Below are positions 60,605-64,000 of a stretch of DNA of 64,000 nt, in pieces. The stretch is from Pseudoips prasinana (taxonomy: Eukaryota; Arthropoda; Insecta; Lepidoptera; Nolidae): the NCBI GenBank assembly GCA_951640165.1, contig OX621257.1:7141201-7205200 (forward strand), given 5' to 3'. Numbering within the stretch: the first letter of the stretch is position 1; each line of letters begins with the position of its first letter. The translations under genes were made by a program, and so were the position numbers. The notes beneath the pieces are model-generated. The model saw only the letters and a list, made by a program, of their open reading frames with translations, searched no databases and was not told the origin of the DNA.

Positions 60605-60870
60605 AAAAATTGAGGGTTTTGGCGCCAACGCGGAAAAAGACGCATCAGGGCATTATTTCATTTTCAAAAACTGGTGTAAATTCAAGTTTTTATGTGTAAA
60701 TATGGTGGATTTTTAGACATAACATCATGGAGAACGTACACAAGTGGAGGAAAGTGCCATATTGCCGTGAATTGCGATTTTCTGTATCGAATCTAAAACT
60801 CCATATAAGGCTCTAGTAAAGTCTCCACTGCTTTACTGGGGTACGGCAAGGACTACGTATGATTTGACTG
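60605..60870. repeat. Third copy of the 382-bp repeat's core
   Basis: ggcgccaacgcggaaaaaga, gtggatttttagacataaca and agtctccactgctttactgg, with more divergence, on the other side of exon 60063-60177. Confidence 0.8.
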
Positions 60871-61179
60871 TGACGGACTTTACTTGACATGACGAAAATA
60901 AATGAAATAATAATATATTTTACGGAAGGCTCATAAGGCCGAAGAAGCCAGAGCCGTAAAGCTGAAATAAAAAAAAATTAAAATTAAGTACAAGCCAGCT
61001 CGCTGGTCACCTGACGACTTGATAAGACGCCTGGACAGCTCCCTATCCAAGGCACAAAAAAAAATAAAAAAAGACGTGTGGCACTCTGAGACTGCCGCGG
61101 TAAAGCTATTGCATAGCATTTTTTATCAACTTATGCAATTATTTGTGATAATAATAATAAAAAAAAATGTGTGCCGTCA

Positions 61180-61425
61180 CGGGCCGCCTGGCAGATGTGA
61201 AACATCGACATTATTTTGTAAAAGTAATATGCAGAAAAGAACATATTGTGATAGGAACTAAATATATCATAGTGATAAAATAAAAAAAGTCGATTGCGCA
61301 TGGCGACGCGTCGCCACACCACATACACTACTATCGTATAGTCGTGGCGACGCGTCGCCACGGCATGCGTCGCCACGCCAGAAATCTGTTTTACGTGCGG
61401 CTATAGATGTTTCACATCAAAATGA
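61180..61425. repeat. Inverted-repeat element with GC-rich palindromes
   Basis: gatgtgaaacatc near 61195 and gatgtttcacatc near 61407 are inverted outer ends. Inside lie three copies of the palindrome-rich ggcgacgcgtcgcc / gcgtcgccac around 61301-61378, in otherwise AT-rich sequence. Confidence 0.6.
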
Positions 61426-62165
61426 ATGTATATAGAGTACTAACTCATCTTCTTTCACTATTTTTTCGTGACTTTCTTCATTAATAAATGCACTTTGTTT
61501 ATTCATATTTAAAACACTTTGTACACAAATTATACGAGTATAGATATTCACTGTTGTACGTAGATGATAAATACCTATACACCTATATACTTTCTCACAA
61601 ACAGCTGATTACGATAGTTTTCCAATATCGAAACCACAACTTTTGGTCATTTGTGGAGAACATACAGTAGATACTCCTTGAAACTTTGCGGTTGCGAAAA
61701 ATGTAAAAAGCACCCGAAACAACCCGAAAACGTAATTATTAACACAAGACTATTAATTTATCTTCTTCTTCTTCTTTTTATAAATGGCAATTAGTGCCGA
61801 TGTTGACAATTCTGCCAATGTCAGATTGTGAAATGGGAAAACGTGAAATAATTTAATTCCATTTATTAATTTATCAAAGAATCCAATCAAAATACAAAAT
61901 CAATATGTAGTGTTAATTCCGCTAATTGTCAGTTTAATCATGCCGGGATGCAATTTGCACCGCCCTCCCGCCCGCAAAAACGTGCACATGCAAGAAGGAC
62001 AATATTAAAAAGCAAATTACATGCGCCAGTACGATACCCAACACGTGTTTCGGTCCTCCACGGACCATTCTCAAGGGCTGCTAACTCGTCGAGTGCTCGA
62101 AGGAGACTAAAAGTCAACGAGCCGAGCGCTCCTTTATATACTACCAACCGCATGGACAATTATTT

Positions 62166-62462
62166 CTAACTACCCCCAAATATTCTTAGTAAAGGAGATG
62201 AAACTAAATTTGTTTGGTCATTCAACAATGCAAAACTATTACTGCTATGCTTTAATATTTCTAATTGTTCCAACACACATAACCGGAAACCTTTATTACA
62301 ACTATGTAAAATATTATACGTATTATTGTCGCCCAAGGAATGGCCAGCCTCGATTAAATGTTTGGCGTAATGAGATTTATCAGGATGGCCATTCCTATAA
62401 GCAGCTACATGCTCTTTATACCGTATTTCAAAACTTCGGCCTGTCTGACCTATATATACCGC
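62166..62462 (-). pseudogene. Penelope-like GIY-YIG endonuclease C-terminus, left arm
   Basis: In minus sense it reads NAVYIGQTGRSFEIRYKEHV, HPDKSHYAKHLIEAGHS and LEQLEILKHSSNSFALLND, then GGS and stop at 62166. The VYIG and R...E/H motifs of the GIY-YIG nuclease are present, and the reverse transcriptase part is absent. The frame continues upstream only into the mirrored arm, producing a meaningless fusion. Confidence 0.8.
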
Positions 62463-62469
62463 GTTGCCG

Positions 62470-62740
62470 AAGTTTTGAAATACGGTATAAAGAGCATGTA
62501 GCTGCTTATAGGAATGGCCATCCTGATAAATCTCATTACGCCAAACATTTAATCGAGGCTGGCCATTCCTTGGGCGACAATAATACGTATAATATTTTAC
62601 ATAGTTGTAATAAAGGTTTCCGGTTATGTGTGTTGGAACAATTAGAAATATTAAAGCATAGCAGTAATAGTTTTGCATTGTTGAATGACCAAACAAATTT
62701 AGTTTCATCTCCTTTACTAAGAATATTTGGGGGTAGTTAG
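62470..62740 (+). pseudogene. Penelope-like GIY-YIG C-terminus, right arm
   Basis: Same C-terminal residues as the left arm from RSFEIRYKEH onward, but it lacks the YIG segment. The protein sequence is otherwise the same as the left arm, showing that the halves have hardly diverged. Confidence 0.8.
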
Positions 62741-63074
62741 AAATAATTGTCCATGCGGTTGGTAGTATATAAAGGAGCGCTCGGCTCGTTGACTTTTAGT
62801 CTCCTTCGAGCACTCGACGAGTTAGCAGCCCTTGAGAATGGTCCGTGGAGGACCGAAACACGTGTTGGGTATCGTACTGGCGCATGTAATTTGCTTTTTA
62901 ATATTGTCCTTCTTGCATGTGCACGTTTTTGCGGGCGGGAGGGCGGTGCAAATTGCATCCCGGCATGATTAAACTGACAATTAGCGGAATTAACACTACA
63001 TATTGATTTTGTATTTTGATTGTTATGGATTTCCGCAAAGTAACGCCTGATTCCATTACTTATCAAAGAATCCA

Positions 63075-63714
63075 AACAAAAAATCCTTTAATCAAGATTT
63101 TACCAAAGAGAATATAACAAACTGTTGCTATGGCTACTGTAGGTTAAATACTCTTTGGCTATGGCGTTTGATGACATTCCGTGAATATACGGGTGTTTTT
63201 TAATGTCGCATATTCTACCGATCGTTTATATGAAATAGTACAGCCGGTTTATTTACGCCAATAAAAGGGTTATTTATAAACATAATCGCGGTTGATATCG
63301 TTGAAAATATATTTTAAACTTCTGTATTTATAATTTCTGCATTAATATAATAATAAATGCTTAAAAAACTACAAGATTAATTTAAAATTAAAATACAAAG
63401 TGAATTTATTTAATTATTAAAATAAACGCGGGTTGCTGAACTAAAGAGACAAGCGTGATATTTCAAAAAGTCATAAAAAGTTCTGGTATTTATCGATAGA
63501 TGGAACGAGTGGGGGGTGTTAGGTTTTTTTTTCGTTACGGAATTTCTAGATTCGGTCCCCACGCTCAAGGCCCGCGATAGAAGCTATGGAATAGCTTAAT
63601 ATAATATTTAATTTGACTCATATACTTTCCTTTTTTATGATTTTTATAATTTTCATTGTGTGGTTTATGAATGATGACTTAGTTATTTCAACTATAGTGA
63701 TCCACAAGGTGAAT
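63075..63714. other. No gene recognised
   Basis: AT-rich. The upstream exons of gene B were looked for here and not found. Confidence 0.45.
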
Positions 63715-63815
63715 CGACGATCTTACATGCCGCTAGAAGCGAGCAGCGCCAGATCGGCCATTGTGGACGTCCCTATGGGAGGCTTTATTCCTGCTGTGGA
63801 CGTCTTTCAGCTAAT
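63715..63815 (+). mobile_element. RTE-like 3' end fragment
   Basis: agcagcgccagatcggccat-tgtggacg, tgctgtggacgtctttcagc. Confidence 0.65.
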
Positions 63816-63819
63816 AATC

Positions 63820-64000
63820 TACAACGACAACGCCTGTGGGCGTAGTTAGCAAATGCTTGGCTTTCATGCATTGGTCGTGGGTTCAAATTCCACTCAAGAC
63901 AGTAATTTGTGTGCATGAACACGTCTGTTTGTCAAGTGTCTGGGTGTAATTTAAGTATATTTACAAAAGAAAAGTAGAATATGTAGTACATCAGTTTTCT
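63820..64000 (+). repeat. SINE gamma, cut by window end
   Basis: gggcgtagttagcaaatgct, tcgtgggttcaaattccact, cacgtctgtttgtcaagtgt, tatttacaaaagaaaagtag. Confidence 0.78.

Larger units (their letters stand above)
61871..63074. mobile_element. Penelope-like element: inverted (head-to-head) pair of fragments, single insertion
   Basis: ttatcaaagaatcca occurs at 61871-61885 and 63060-63074, consistent with a 15-bp target duplication. Inside, the left half (minus) and right half (plus) are virtually identical over about 560 bp and meet at about 62453-62470. Each encodes the GIY-YIG C-terminal part of a Penelope-like protein followed by the same long 3' flank (tagtatataaaggagcgctc, cactcgacgagttagcagcc, gaccgaaacacgtgttgggt). 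The right half is about 38 bp longer at its outer end. Confidence 0.85.

Noticed and set aside
59310..60650. TGGCGCCAACGCGG resembling an LTR-element primer binding site
   Set aside because: It is repeated inside a 382-bp tandem unit with no LTR, polypurine tract or gag/pol around it.
62166..62740. 180-codon frames on both strands of the palindrome
   Set aside because: The N-terminal halves are antisense of the mirrored arm; only the GIY-YIG C-terminal parts are genuine.

Overview
The window reads as insect nuclear DNA, most likely from a moth or butterfly. It is AT-rich, it has small exons bounded by GT/AG splice sites and separated by introns full of repeats, and it carries many tRNA-derived SINEs and non-LTR retrotransposon fragments. 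Among these is the widespread repeat that opens with a 'ctagctgtgccccgcggttttacccgcgtt'-like phrase split here as ctagctgtgccccg / cggttttacccgcgtt. The species assignment is inference from these repeats and from codon and protein style; no species-specific marker was recognised.

The host-gene content is dominated by two tandem, same-strand (minus) genes of the CAP superfamily (CRISP/antigen 5/PR-1, 'venom allergen-like'). Gene A (30720 down to 13250) can be assembled completely by eye: 14 coding exons, every junction in phase, 834 codons plus stop. It has a signal peptide, a CAP domain (about residues 32-270) and then a very long Lys/Asn/Asp/Tyr-rich tail, mostly in one 1110-bp exon. Gene B (60177 down to 33735) is its paralogue with the same exon order and phases. 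Its signal-peptide and first CAP exons lie outside the window to the right. The two long tails have diverged almost completely, except for one conserved module of about 37 residues (LD-S/T-LE-K/Q-E ... FDAKI-K/R-KIY). A further pair of minus-strand exons (10169-8184) carries a similar Lys-rich tail and could be alternative last exons of gene A or a decayed third paralogue. On the plus strand, 354-635 is the last exon of another Lys-rich protein gene that enters from the left.

Layout. 0-2 kb: Lys-rich last exon, then SINE debris that has become a 172-bp satellite. 2-8 kb: repeats, including a Penelope-derived foldback with target-site duplication. 8-13.2 kb: K-rich minus exons and repeats. 13.2-30.7 kb: gene A. 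30.7-33.7 kb: intergenic repeats. 33.7-60.2 kb: gene B, whose introns hold a CR1-like retrotransposon (39.5-42.8 kb), a near-complete RTE-like retrotransposon with ORF1 and ORF2 (about 45-49 kb), a tandem 300-bp repeat (49.5-50.4 kb), and a 5'-truncated RT element with CCHC and endonuclease-like C-terminus (51.5-53.3 kb). 61.9-63.1 kb: a palindromic pair of Penelope-like GIY-YIG fragments inserted as one unit. 63.7-64 kb: RTE tail and SINE.

The most unusual points are the CAP proteins with giant basic tails and degraded CAP1 motif; possible short isoforms made by intronic stop plus AATAAA; the Penelope inverted dimer with one 15-bp target duplication; and several repeat copies that have gained an inverted 'snapback' arm absent from their sister copies.
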